A model generated the notes under the pieces. The model saw only the letters and a program-made list of their open reading frames with translations, was not told the DNA's origin and made no database searches. Positions 36,303 through 44,600 of a DNA stretch of 64,000 bases are shown here, piece after piece. This stretch comes from Bacteroidetes bacterium ADurb.Bin008 (GTDB taxonomy: Bacteria > Bacteroidota > Bacteroidia > Bacteroidales > Tenuifilaceae): assembly GCA_002071445.1 (NCBI GenBank), contig MWFE01000024.1, positions 49,528-113,527 of the forward strand, in the 5' to 3' direction. The position numbers and the translations under genes are program-made. Each line of letters opens with the position of its first letter. Positions within the stretch are counted from its first letter, which is position 1.

Positions 36303-37883
36303 ATGGCGGTTTATACGTGCGATTTTTTGGTTATCGGAACGGGTATTGCCGGTATCAGCTTTGCACTAAAAGTAGCAGAGTTTGGCAGGGTAGTGCTCAT
36401 AAGCAAGGCCAGCCTTGACGAAACCAATACGGTGTATGCTCAGGGAGGAGTTGCTGCAGTAACATACGAACCTGATACATTTGAAAAACACATTAGCGAC
36501 ACCTTAATATGTGGCGACGGGCTCTGCGACGAGAATGTGGTTAGAATGGTAGTACAAGAGGCCCCCGAACAAATAAAACAGCTTTCGCAATGGGGAGTGC
36601 AATTCGATAGAACAACATCGGGGCAGTACGATTTGGCAAAGGAGGGCGGACACTCGCAGCATAGAATTTTACACCACAAGGACAACACGGGATACGTAAT
36701 ACAAAAGGCTTTGACAAGGAGGGCTAAGGCTCATAAGAATATCACCATCTTCGAACATCATTTCGCCGTCGAAATCATTACCCAGCACCACCTGGGGGTG
36801 AGCGTAAAGCGTAAAGACCCTGATATCACCTGTTTTGGAGCCTACGTTCTCGACCTGAAAACCCAAAAGGTACACACCTTTCTGTCCAAGGCAACCGTTA
36901 TGGCAACCGGGGGTATTGGCAATCTATACCACACTACTACCAATCCGATAGTGGCAACAGGCGATGGCATTGCCATGGTTTACAGGGCTAAAGGTGAGGT
37001 TGATAACATGGAGTTTATCCAATTCCACCCCACTTCCCTCTATCACCCCGGCGAACGGCCATCGTACTTGATTACCGAAGCCATGAGGGGTTTTGGCGCT
37101 GTCCTGAAAACGGCCGATGGGAAAGAATTTATGCATGATTATGATAAGAGGGGTTCGCTTGCACCACGCGATATAGTGGCCAGAGCTATTGATAATGAGA
37201 TGAAAACCAGGGGCGATGAGTTTGTATATCTCGACGTGAGCTTTAAAAATTCTGTTGAGATCAAAGATCATTTTCCCAACATATATCAAAAATGCCTTTC
37301 CATCGGCATTGATATTACAAAGGATATGATTCCCGTTGTGCCTGCAGCACACTACCTGTGCGGAGGAATTAAGGTTGATATGAATGGCGAGAGTACCATC
37401 AACCGCCTTTATGCCGTTGGCGAATGCTCATCCACCGGATTGCATGGGGCCAACAGGTTGGCATCCAACTCGCTGATTGAGGCTGTGGTGTATGCGCACA
37501 GGGCTGCTAAGCACATAGTACCCAAGTTGAATGGGATTGAAATCAACCACCATGTCCCCGAGTGGAACTACGAAGGGACAACTCACAACGAGGAGATGAT
37601 ACTAATTACCCAGAGTTACAAGGAGATGCAGGAGATAATGAGTAATTACGTAGGGATTGTGCGCTCTAATCTTCGGTTGGAGAGAGCCCTTGCCCGTTTG
37701 GAGATAATTTACCGCGAAACGGAAGAACTTTACAAAAAATCTATCCTTACCCAAAAGCTATGCGAATTGCGAAACATGATTAATGTGGGATATCTAATCA
37801 TTAAATTTGCACAGAATATGCGTGAGAGTCGTGGCTTACACTACTCAATTAACTATCCAAAGGTTAAGGGCACAGAGTTTTAA
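36303..37883 (+). CDS. nadB: L-aspartate oxidase
   Basis: NadB oxidises aspartate to iminoaspartate with FAD, the first step of bacterial NAD synthesis. The 526 residues fit. The N-terminus has the FAD-binding VIGTGIAGISFALK, then YAQGGVAAV, and the active-site region REGGHSQ-like KEGGHSQHRILH. IQFHPTSLY and the C-terminal GLHGANRLASNSLIEAVV are typical of the succinate dehydrogenase/fumarate reductase flavoprotein family and favour aspartate oxidase. nadA and nadC are not in the window. Confidence 0.95.
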   Translation: MAVYTCDFLVIGTGIAGISFALKVAEFGRVVLISKASLDETNTVYAQGGVAAVTYEPDTFEKHISDTLICGDGLCDENVVRMVVQEAPEQIKQLSQWGVQFDRTTSGQYDLAKEGGHSQHRILHHKDNTGYVIQKALTRRAKAHKNITIFEHHFAVEIITQHHLGVSVKRKDPDITCFGAYVLDLKTQKVHTFLSKATVMATGGIGNLYHTTTNPIVATGDGIAMVYRAKGEVDNMEFIQFHPTSLYHPGERPSYLITEAMRGFGAVLKTADGKEFMHDYDKRGSLAPRDIVARAIDNEMKTRGDEFVYLDVSFKNSVEIKDHFPNIYQKCLSIGIDITKDMIPVVPAAHYLCGGIKVDMNGESTINRLYAVGECSSTGLHGANRLASNSLIEAVVYAHRAAKHIVPKLNGIEINHHVPEWNYEGTTHNEEMILITQSYKEMQEIMSNYVGIVRSNLRLERALARLEIIYRETEELYKKSILTQKLCELRNMINVGYLIIKFAQNMRESRGLHYSINYPKVKGTEF

Positions 37884-37978
37884 CAATAGGAGGTCTGTTT
37901 TGTTTTACCTGAAATATTGTGTGTTGATTGGTTAAGATGGCTGATTAATTACTCATTGTGAAATTACAATTTGAAAGA

Positions 37979-38500
37979 ATGAATAGACTTATTTTTTTAC
38001 TTACGCTCATGGTTCTGCCCCTTGGGCTTTTTGCCCAACAGATAAATGAGGTGATTTATGACGAGGATGCCGAACAGGATATTCTTTATGGCTATTGTAC
38101 TATTGAAGCCTTCCGGAATGAACCCTTCAAGGCATGGTTCGAACCAGCCTATAATGATTATAAGCCGGATGAGGCAACGGTTGCCCAATTAAAAACTTTA
38201 ATAGAAGGAATTGATATCAGAATTGTACTGGGTACATGGTGTAGTGATAGCCGCAGGGAGGTTCCGCGATTTCTCAAAGTGTTGAAAGCCATAGATTATC
38301 CTCTTCAGCGTTTAGAGATAATAGGGTTGAACAGATTGAAACGCGCTCCCCATGTGGGCATCGGTGAGGGCTATGTCGATTTTGTGCCCACGTTTTTCTT
38401 CTTTTCCAACGGTGTTGAGGTCGGGAGAATTGTTGAAACCCCTTACGACACTTTAGAAGCAGATATGATGCATTTACTGGAAAGACAAATTGGATTGTGA
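37979..38500 (+). CDS. thioredoxin-fold protein with single active-site cysteine
   Basis: The product of 173 residues has a signal peptide (MNRLIFLLTLMVLPLGLFAQ), so it is probably periplasmic. The fold is thioredoxin-like: VLGTWCSDSRREVPRF, then the cis-proline loop DFVPTFFFF. The active site reads WCSDS, so only Cys88 of the usual CxxC pair is present, and this rules out classical dithiol exchange. It may be a thiol-binding or reductase-like protein of the TlpA/AhpC-related group seen in Bacteroidetes. The ATG at 37979 gives the signal peptide; a GTG at 37958 is possible but less likely. Confidence 0.75.
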   Translation: MNRLIFLLTLMVLPLGLFAQQINEVIYDEDAEQDILYGYCTIEAFRNEPFKAWFEPAYNDYKPDEATVAQLKTLIEGIDIRIVLGTWCSDSRREVPRFLKVLKAIDYPLQRLEIIGLNRLKRAPHVGIGEGYVDFVPTFFFFSNGVEVGRIVETPYDTLEADMMHLLERQIGL

Positions 38501-38561
38501 TGCATCGTATTAGGACCGTATGTCGTCATTATTAAAACTCAATTTCAAAAAGGAAAGCAGT

Positions 38562-38999
38562 ATGGATAATATGACTTCTCCCCCAACAAGGACTATGGGG
38601 TTTATTGGTATAGTATTGTCGGCTATTGCCATTGGATTGGCCACAGTGCCTTCATTCAGATTAGCTGCTTTTATCCCCGGAATATTGGCCATTGTTTTTA
38701 GCACAATTTCCGTATTTCAGGCCTCAAGAAACAGAAATGATATGGCGTTGTGCTTCGCATCCCTTGGGATTTCTTTACTTGTTAATATAATTATTGCAGT
38801 TTTGACATTGATTTCCGATGGGAAAGGTAGTGCAGATGGCAACACAACCGATTTTTCCGACAAGCATCATCTTTTTGAAATGAAAGAGGATTCAAAACCG
38901 GATAAAGAGAGCGATGATAGGGAAAAAACAACGGCTAAACTCGATAGCCTGGTTGAAAAACTTAAAAGTTTAGAGAGCGAAAGCGTTGATAATGAGTAG
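38562..38999 (+). CDS. small membrane protein of unknown function
   Basis: This 145-residue product is not recognised. It has three hydrophobic segments in the first 95 residues (TMGFIGIVLSAIAIGLATV, then AAFIPGILAIVFSTISVFQA, then a third ending near LTLIS), resembling small DUF4190-like proteins, followed by a charged tail (about 45 residues, Asp/Lys/Glu-rich) that may form a coiled coil. The frame opens at 38520; the ATG at 38562 (MDNMTSPPT) precedes the first span closely and is preferred. It lies between the thioredoxin-like gene and another unknown membrane protein. Confidence 0.6.
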   Translation: MDNMTSPPTRTMGFIGIVLSAIAIGLATVPSFRLAAFIPGILAIVFSTISVFQASRNRNDMALCFASLGISLLVNIIIAVLTLISDGKGSADGNTTDFSDKHHLFEMKEDSKPDKESDDREKTTAKLDSLVEKLKSLESESVDNE

Positions 39000-39036
39000 C
39001 AAATAGTCAAATTGTTGTTTTTAACAAGATTTTAAA

Positions 39037-39528
39037 ATGGAAATTACCTTTAAATCGAAGGGCAACTTCTTCTCAATAGTGCTTTCATGGATGGTTTTTA
39101 GCGCTATCACATATGTTATTTTCATGGCATTCCATTTTGCCATTTATTTTATATTCTATTCGGGGAAGATTTCGCTGGGAGAGCATTTCTCGCCGGTTTG
39201 GGTTACGGCATTATTTTATTCACTGCTTTTACCTCTAACCATTGTCAATAACCAAAAGGCCAGGCAAATGATCATCAAACATGATGGTGAGGTAGATCCT
39301 GAGCGGATTAAGGACTTTTTTCTGATCAATCAATACTCTTTAGTAGAAGATAGCCCCGGGAAGTTTAGGTTTGAATCCAGAAAATGGTTCGACAGGCTTT
39401 TCAGCGGTTCGCGAAATGTAACCATAGAATACACCGACAATGAGGTAATCATAGTGATGCCAGCGAACAAGGTGTATCACGTTCATCACGGTTTCAGATT
39501 TGGTAAGATTTTCCTAAGGGATAGTTAG
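39037..39528 (+). CDS. membrane protein of unknown function
   Basis: The 163-residue product is not recognised. The first part has two membrane spans (about residues 12-40 and 55-72), followed by a soluble part of about 90 residues with alternating hydrophobic and charged residues and a C-terminal beta-like stretch (VTIEYTDNEVIIVMP). The layout resembles small pleckstrin-like membrane proteins, without a firm match. It starts 37 bases after the preceding unknown gene and may be co-transcribed with it; it converges on the MBL-fold hydrolase. Confidence 0.6.
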   Translation: MEITFKSKGNFFSIVLSWMVFSAITYVIFMAFHFAIYFIFYSGKISLGEHFSPVWVTALFYSLLLPLTIVNNQKARQMIIKHDGEVDPERIKDFFLINQYSLVEDSPGKFRFESRKWFDRLFSGSRNVTIEYTDNEVIIVMPANKVYHVHHGFRFGKIFLRDS

Positions 39529-39562
39529 GGAACGCCCCAAATGAATTTGATCCGTTTAAATT

Positions 39563-40408
39563 TTAATTTATTACATCAGCCAATTTTAACTTCTCGCCAG
39601 CACGGATCCCCTTGGGAGTTTGCTGTAACAAGCTGCATTCGCAGTGGTAATCGTGTTGATAGTAAATTACATAGTTCTTTTCGTAGGCCTCCTCGAGAAA
39701 AGTCTTTTTTTCATCCATTGATACCAGAGGCTCCACATCGTAGCTGGCATTCCATACAGGGTGAATATGTGCCGTAGAGGGGAACAAATCGGCGGCATAT
39801 ACCAATACTCTGCCATTGGGCAGGTGGATAAGGGGTATAATCTGCCCGCTGGTGTGCCCGTTGAAAAACCTGATCTCAATGCCCGGCATGAGAAAACCTT
39901 CCTTTTCAACCAGGTTGAGCGCTCCCAACTCCTCAATGGGAATGATATTCTCGCGCAGAAACGAATCGGCCTCGCGGGGATTGGGGTTTATTGCCGATTC
40001 CCACTGGTTTTTGCTAATGTGAATGGTGGCGTTGGGAAAGGTTAGTTCAAACTCGCCACGGGCATTACGTTTGATGCTGCCACCGCAGTGGTCGTAGTGT
40101 AAGTGAGTGAGGATAATATCCGTTATGGCCTCGGGCTTATACCCCAATTTAGCGAGTCCATCAATTAGTCCAATATCCCCAAAAATGCTGAAGTGGCTAA
40201 AAAATTTTTCGCTCTGTTTGTCGCCAAATCCGTTGTCAATCAGAACCGTTCGTCCATTGGTTTCGATTACCAAAGAGCGTAAAGCAAGGGGGATAAGATT
40301 ATTCTCGTCGGCCGGATAAACCTTGTTCCATAATAGCTTGGGCACTACGCCAAACATGGCTCCGCCATCAATCAGGAAGTTGTATATGTTAAAGTGCTGT
40401 ACTTTCAT
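39563..40408 (-). CDS. MBL-fold metallo-hydrolase
   Basis: The product of 281 residues is a metallo-beta-lactamase-fold hydrolase with the zinc motif THLHYDHCGG (His102, His104, Asp106, His107), later GHTSGQIIP, AADLFP, and a C-terminal HD pair near YYQHDYHCE. This layout matches the lactonase/quorum-quenching-like branch, but the substrate cannot be named. The longest frame opens at 40510; the ATG at 40408 (MKVQHFNIYNFLIDGG) gives the typical start, since the additional 34 residues are a hydrophobic and basic stretch with no family counterpart. It lies downstream of tRNA-Gly and its terminator on the same strand. Confidence 0.85.
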   Translation of the reverse strand: MKVQHFNIYNFLIDGGAMFGVVPKLLWNKVYPADENNLIPLALRSLVIETNGRTVLIDNGFGDKQSEKFFSHFSIFGDIGLIDGLAKLGYKPEAITDIILTHLHYDHCGGSIKRNARGEFELTFPNATIHISKNQWESAINPNPREADSFLRENIIPIEELGALNLVEKEGFLMPGIEIRFFNGHTSGQIIPLIHLPNGRVLVYAADLFPSTAHIHPVWNASYDVEPLVSMDEKKTFLEEAYEKNYVIYYQHDYHCECSLLQQTPKGIRAGEKLKLADVIN

Positions 40409-40494
40409 TTTGCTGCGAATAATGGTTTTGGGTATAACAAACTTGTAGGATTTTTGATTAGCCAAACAAAAATATAAAAATTGGGAATGTCTAA

Positions 40495-40527
40495 AATAAA
40501 AAAAGGTCAACCATTCCGATTGACCTT
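40495..40527 (-). terminator. rho-independent terminator after tRNA-Gly
   Basis: On the minus strand AAGGTCAA (40520-40527) pairs perfectly with TTGACCTT (40503-40510), with a 9-base loop, and is followed by a run of T residues (plus-strand A run before 40505). It sits 6 bases after the tRNA end. Confidence 0.85.
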
Positions 40528-40533
40528 AAACTG

Positions 40534-40605
40534 AGCGGGAAACGGGGATCGAACCCGCGACCCTTAGCTTGGGAAGCTAATGCTCTACCACTGAGCTACT
40601 CCCGC
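40534..40605 (-). tRNA. tRNA-Gly(CCC)
   Basis: The minus strand folds into a full cloverleaf of 72 bases: acceptor GCGGGAG with TTCCCGC, D arm with GCTC and GAGC, anticodon arm TTAGC-TTCCCAA-GCTAA giving anticodon CCC (glycine, GGG codons), and a T arm with GTTCGATC. CCA is not encoded. A terminator follows directly. Confidence 0.95.
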
Positions 40606-41053
40606 CTGTAATAATGATTTTAAACGCATGGTAAAAATAGTTACAATTCTGCTTATGCCAATGAAAAACGGATAATTTTTTATGCTCTTTGAAGCTATTA
40701 ATGGCTCAATCATGATGGTATTGCCAGATAATCAGGTGTTTGCAAAACCGACGGTTGGGATATGGCTCTGTTTAACACCCTATGGTTGTGAAGCTGAAAG
40801 GTTTGGATATTTTTTCGGATTACATTAGGCTCATCTTTACTAACTTTAAAAACCGGAACAGGCGGATGGAATTAGAATTAAAAGAACTACTTTAGTGGTA
40901 CGTTATTTTGTGCGCCAATTCAATGGCTTAAGCCGTTGAATGGATTGATAATCAGGATTCGACATAAAATGTTTGAGATATATTTGCGGGTATTGCAGGT
41001 GAGGATGGCATTGCAATGATTTGCCTCTTTAACCCAACTAATTTTATTCTATT
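40606..41053. other. intergenic region before the serine dehydratase gene
   Basis: These 448 bases between tRNA-Gly and the serine dehydratase gene hold no open frame that I would call. The only notable structure is the 24-base palindrome at 40918-40941, listed separately. A promoter for the dehydratase gene is expected here but no clear TAnnTTTG was seen. Confidence 0.5.
40918..40941. promoter_or_regulatory. 24-base palindrome upstream of the serine dehydratase gene
   Basis: ATTCAATGGC (40918-40927) and GCCGTTGAAT (40932-40941) are inverted repeats with one G-T mismatch around TTAA. It lies 112 bases before the dehydratase start and lacks a T run, so an operator is more likely than a terminator. 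The binding factor is unknown. Confidence 0.35.
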
Positions 41054-43219
41054 ATGGACAAAACATTGACAAACTTTTCTGACATTTCTATCGATGGTTT
41101 TTTTGGCAAAGCCGAAATTGGTTACTGCCTCGAAGCAGTTGAAGATCGGATTGCCAATCATAAAACAGAGAAAACGTATTCCCACAAGGAGGATTTGGAG
41201 GAATGTATTCTCCATAGCTTTGATCACTCGAAGTTGGTTAATACGCTTTCGTCGCTTACCCCATACAAGTTTCAACCCTACACCCTATACCGGATAATCA
41301 GTAATAGAGCTAACAATTACATGATAACCGTATTCTACAACGATATCACATCAGTAAGCCATACATCCGTTACACTTCCCGATATCGATGAGAATGTGGC
41401 CGAGATGAGGGAAAATGCCAGGGGGTATCTCTTCCGGTCGGAGGTGACGAAAAATCGCACTACCATTGTTATCAAAAGCATCAATTCGGCAAAAAGTACC
41501 GTGATAAACAATGTGGTGGAAACGTTTCAAAAGCACAACATATTCCCCGAATACATGGAACTATGGTATATCAAGGGACGCGACAAGAGGGTTAAATCGT
41601 TGTATATTGTCAAGTGCGTTGTCAACGAGGCCATAAAGCCAAAGGAGTTGCAATCGCTCCACGACGATTTTGAGCGCTACCTGCACAGGTATATCAAACC
41701 AATGAGTGTGTTCGATATCGTAGGCCCTTCAATGGTTGGACCCTCCAGCTCGCATACGGCGGGAGCCAACAAGATTGGGCAAATCGCACGGAATATTATC
41801 CTGGCCAAATCGCGTTTTGAAAAGACACCCGTAAAATCGGTAGGGGTTAAACTTCTGTCATCGTTTCGCGATACGGGGCCGGGGCACTACACCCCATCGG
41901 CCATTGGAGGAGGGTTGTTTGGGCTTGCGCCCGATCATCCCCAGATGTTGCAGCATGGCGATCCGTCGTATATCAATGTTCATGGAGTTGATTTCGGTGA
42001 CTTTACAGCTCGGTTTTCCGGATATATTAAAGGCTCCGTCGATGAAGAACAGAAATATAAACCGGAGAACAACAACAATATTGCCGAGATTATAGTTGAA
42101 ACTGAGGCTGAAACCTATACCATTACCGGCTTCTCCATCGGTGGGGGGAATGTAGAGGTTAGGTATCTTAACCAACGGCTTTCCACTCCTCTTTCAGGCA
42201 AGGAAGATTTCTATTACCATTCGGGGAAAATTTTAAAGTTTTCCGAAGCGAGGGGTTTAACCGGGGCGGAACTAATTCCTGCCATAGTGGCTGTATCGTC
42301 AACTGCCAACCCCAAGTACCTTATGCCGTTTAATTCATTCGAGGAGCTTAACCGGTATGTTAAACGGGAGCACAAAAGCCTGATAGAGGTTGTTCTGGAG
42401 GTAGAAAGGAACCTGCAGGGTACAAGCACCGAGGAGATTATGCTGAAAGTGGCCGAATATTGGCGTGTGATGAAGGCATCCGTAAAAAAAGGTATAAAAA
42501 GCAAAGAGTTATCGCTGCTGAAGCTTACAGGCAAGGATGCCGAACGGATTAACAGGCATGTACGAAAGCGTACTCTCTTCGACAATATTTACGGCAGGGC
42601 CACAGCATACGCTGTGGCGGTAAATGAAGTTAACGCCAAATGTGGCGTTATTGTGGCATGCCCCACAGCCGGTTCGTGTGGAATATTGCCCGGAGTGATT
42701 CAGGCCTACTCGGAAATGGAAAAACCCGAACGGAAGCTATTGTTAGAGGCCATACTCGTCGCTGGTTTTTTAGGGATGATTCTTTTTAACGATGTTACCA
42801 CGGCCGGAGCCGATTATGGTTGCCAGGCCGAGGTAGGAGTGGGGTCGGCCATGGCGGCTGCAGCATTAGCCTATTTAGAGGATGGAACTGCTCCCAAGGT
42901 TGTACAGGCCTTTATTCTGGCTCTGAAGAATTCGCTGGGCCTTATCTGCGATCCGGTAGCCGGACTGGTGGAGGTACCCTGCGTTAAGCGTAACGGGGTG
43001 TTCGCTTCGGTGGCCATCAGTGCGGCGCTTATGGCGCTTAGCGGTGTGGAATCGTTTATCTCGCCCGATGAGGTGGTGCTGACCATGAAGGAAGTGGGCG
43101 ATAAGTTGCACCAGGATTACAAAGAGACCGCCGGAGGCGGATTGGCTAAAACCCGCGATGGCAAAGCGGTTGATAGGGCATTTGAATCGGAGGTACGTCG
43201 GTTCTTTGGTGATAATTAG
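41054..43219 (+). CDS. sdaA: L-serine ammonia-lyase, iron-sulfur dependent, with N-terminal extension
   Basis: The enzyme converts L-serine to pyruvate and ammonia using a 4Fe-4S cluster. The beta-type domain begins at residue 217 (MSVFDIVGPSMVGPSSSHTAGA) and the alpha-type domain carries VACPTAGSCGILPG, then GADYGCQAEVGVGSAMAA and LICDPVAGLVEVPC, which supply the cluster cysteines. Both domains are in one chain of 721 residues, so about 216 residues at the N-terminus are additional. That extension has no recognised motif and seems mixed alpha/beta. An internal ATG at 41702 could begin a protein of normal length, but the preceding frame is open throughout with normal codon use. Confidence 0.92.
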   Translation: MDKTLTNFSDISIDGFFGKAEIGYCLEAVEDRIANHKTEKTYSHKEDLEECILHSFDHSKLVNTLSSLTPYKFQPYTLYRIISNRANNYMITVFYNDITSVSHTSVTLPDIDENVAEMRENARGYLFRSEVTKNRTTIVIKSINSAKSTVINNVVETFQKHNIFPEYMELWYIKGRDKRVKSLYIVKCVVNEAIKPKELQSLHDDFERYLHRYIKPMSVFDIVGPSMVGPSSSHTAGANKIGQIARNIILAKSRFEKTPVKSVGVKLLSSFRDTGPGHYTPSAIGGGLFGLAPDHPQMLQHGDPSYINVHGVDFGDFTARFSGYIKGSVDEEQKYKPENNNNIAEIIVETEAETYTITGFSIGGGNVEVRYLNQRLSTPLSGKEDFYYHSGKILKFSEARGLTGAELIPAIVAVSSTANPKYLMPFNSFEELNRYVKREHKSLIEVVLEVERNLQGTSTEEIMLKVAEYWRVMKASVKKGIKSKELSLLKLTGKDAERINRHVRKRTLFDNIYGRATAYAVAVNEVNAKCGVIVACPTAGSCGILPGVIQAYSEMEKPERKLLLEAILVAGFLGMILFNDVTTAGADYGCQAEVGVGSAMAAAALAYLEDGTAPKVVQAFILALKNSLGLICDPVAGLVEVPCVKRNGVFASVAISAALMALSGVESFISPDEVVLTMKEVGDKLHQDYKETAGGGLAKTRDGKAVDRAFESEVRRFFGDN

Positions 43220-43235
43220 TGAGGCGTGATCCCGA

Positions 43236-43286
43236 TCCCGACAGGCCGGGAGTCGGGAGTGAGCCGTAATCCCGACAGAGTCGGGA
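43236..43286. repeat. twin inverted-repeat hairpins
   Basis: Two hairpins share one stem sequence: TCCCGAC (43236-43242) with GTCGGGA (43252-43258), and TCCCGAC (43270-43276) with GTCGGGA (43280-43286). Each copy is followed by a GTGA-like stretch, which suggests a duplicated, perhaps dispersed repeat. It starts 17 bases after the serine dehydratase stop and has no T run. Confidence 0.6.
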
Positions 43287-43439
43287 GTGAAACGGTGGAT
43301 GGCTGTTGGCTATTAGCCTATTTCAGATTACACATTGGCGAATTAGCGAATTTGCATCTGTTCTATCTACAGCGCGCAGTGTTAAAAAAGGAGACTATTA
43401 GTGAAAGAATAGAAATGTGCGTGAAATTGTGTGTCAAAT

Positions 43440-43476
43440 AAAAAAACCACCTACTGCAAAAATGCTGTAAGTGGTT
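43440..43476 (-). terminator. terminator after tRNA-Ala
   Basis: On the minus strand AACCAC (43471-43476) pairs with GTGGTT (43445-43450) around an imperfect inner stem, followed by seven T residues (A run at 43440-43446 on the plus strand). It follows the tRNA end by about 11 bases. Confidence 0.65.
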
Positions 43477-43487
43477 GTGTTTGAAAG

Positions 43488-43561
<74 letters not shown>

Positions 43562-43786
43562 AATCTTTTTTCCTTTTATGGCGCTCTAGCCTCCCGCCTC
43601 CAGATGAATCGGGATAAGCTATATCCTTAAAAAAGGGCACGCAAATATATAAATAATTTTAAAAAATGTTAATATCAATAACAATTCTCATCTCCTTTTC
43701 GTTAATAAACTACAGGGTTTACCTTGAATTTTCAAGAAACCTATAGTTTTTCAATCGGTTTGTTGGATTTTAAAAATTGAAATTTG

Positions 43787-43794
43787 TACCTTTA
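43787..43794 (+). promoter_or_regulatory. possible -7 box for the TonB-type gene
   Basis: TACCTTTA differs from TAnnTTTG at the last base. A TTG at 43763-43765 lies 21 bases upstream, close to the usual spacing. The leader to the ATG at 43816 would be about 15 bases. Confidence 0.35.
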
Positions 43795-43815
43795 TAGCCC
43801 AAAAATAATCAAACC

Positions 43816-44505
43816 ATGGAACTCAAAAAAACACCGAAAGCTGATCTGGAAAAGAAAAAATTAATTTTTTCGGAGATTGGACTTGTCATTACCCTTGTGC
43901 TAGTATTAATGGCGTTTGAGTGGACAAGTTCCGGAGGCATAAAAACTGAATTAGCTCTAACTCAGGATGTAGTGATTGAAGAGGAGATGATACCCATAAC
44001 GGAACAAGAGGAGATAAAAGCACCACCGCCGCCTCCACAGATTATCCAAACCATTGATGTAATCAACATTGTTGACGATGATGTTGATATTGATGATTCC
44101 TTTGACCTCTTTGACTCGGAGTACGATGAAAATGTCGCAGTGCGAATAGTTACCTTTCAAGAAGAAGAGGAGGAGGTAGAGGAAGAGCAAATATTTATTG
44201 TGGTTGAGGATATGCCTGGATTCGCTGGGGGTAGTAGCGATTTGTTCCGAGAATACATTGCCAAAAACTTGAGATATCCTGATATAGCAGCCGAGAACGG
44301 AATACAGGGAAGGGTTTTTGTGAATTTTGTTGTCGAGGCCGATGGAAAGGTTTCCAATGTGAGGGTTGTGAGGGGAGTGGACCCGGCACTTGACAAGGAA
44401 GCCATCAGGGTAGTTGAATCAAGCCCTAAATGGAACCCCGGAAAACAAAGGGGTAGGCCGGTAAGAGTACAGTTTACCTTCCCAATCATTTTTGTACTGC
44501 AGTAG
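43816..44505 (+). CDS. TonB-type energy transducer
   Basis: The 229-residue protein matches the short TonB proteins of Bacteroidetes, which pass proton-motive force to outer-membrane TonB-dependent receptors. It has one N-terminal membrane span (residues about 17-36), a proline- and acid-rich periplasmic stretch (PPPPPQ, many Glu and Asp), and a C-terminal TonB domain from about 140 (LRYPDIAAENGIQGRVFVNF, then WNPGKQRGRPVRVQFTFPI). ExbB and ExbD are not in the window. A strong terminator follows. Confidence 0.92.
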   Translation: MELKKTPKADLEKKKLIFSEIGLVITLVLVLMAFEWTSSGGIKTELALTQDVVIEEEMIPITEQEEIKAPPPPPQIIQTIDVINIVDDDVDIDDSFDLFDSEYDENVAVRIVTFQEEEEEVEEEQIFIVVEDMPGFAGGSSDLFREYIAKNLRYPDIAAENGIQGRVFVNFVVEADGKVSNVRVVRGVDPALDKEAIRVVESSPKWNPGKQRGRPVRVQFTFPIIFVLQ

Positions 44506-44530
44506 CATTTTTTTATATAAGGCATTATAT

Positions 44531-44557
44531 AACCCTGATGTAAATCAGGGTTTTTTT
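44531..44557 (+). terminator. rho-independent terminator after the TonB-type gene
   Basis: A perfect 9-base-pair stem (AACCCTGAT with ATCAGGGTT) closes on a GTAA tetraloop and is followed by a run of seven or more T residues. Confidence 0.92.
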
Positions 44558-44600
44558 CGTGTAACCTATGGATAACCTATGATAAACAACGCCCGGCTCA

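Noticed and set aside
43226..43441. Open frame of 71 residues after the serine dehydratase gene
   Set aside because: It reads through the twin hairpin repeat and into the terminator region, and its composition is unlike a real protein.
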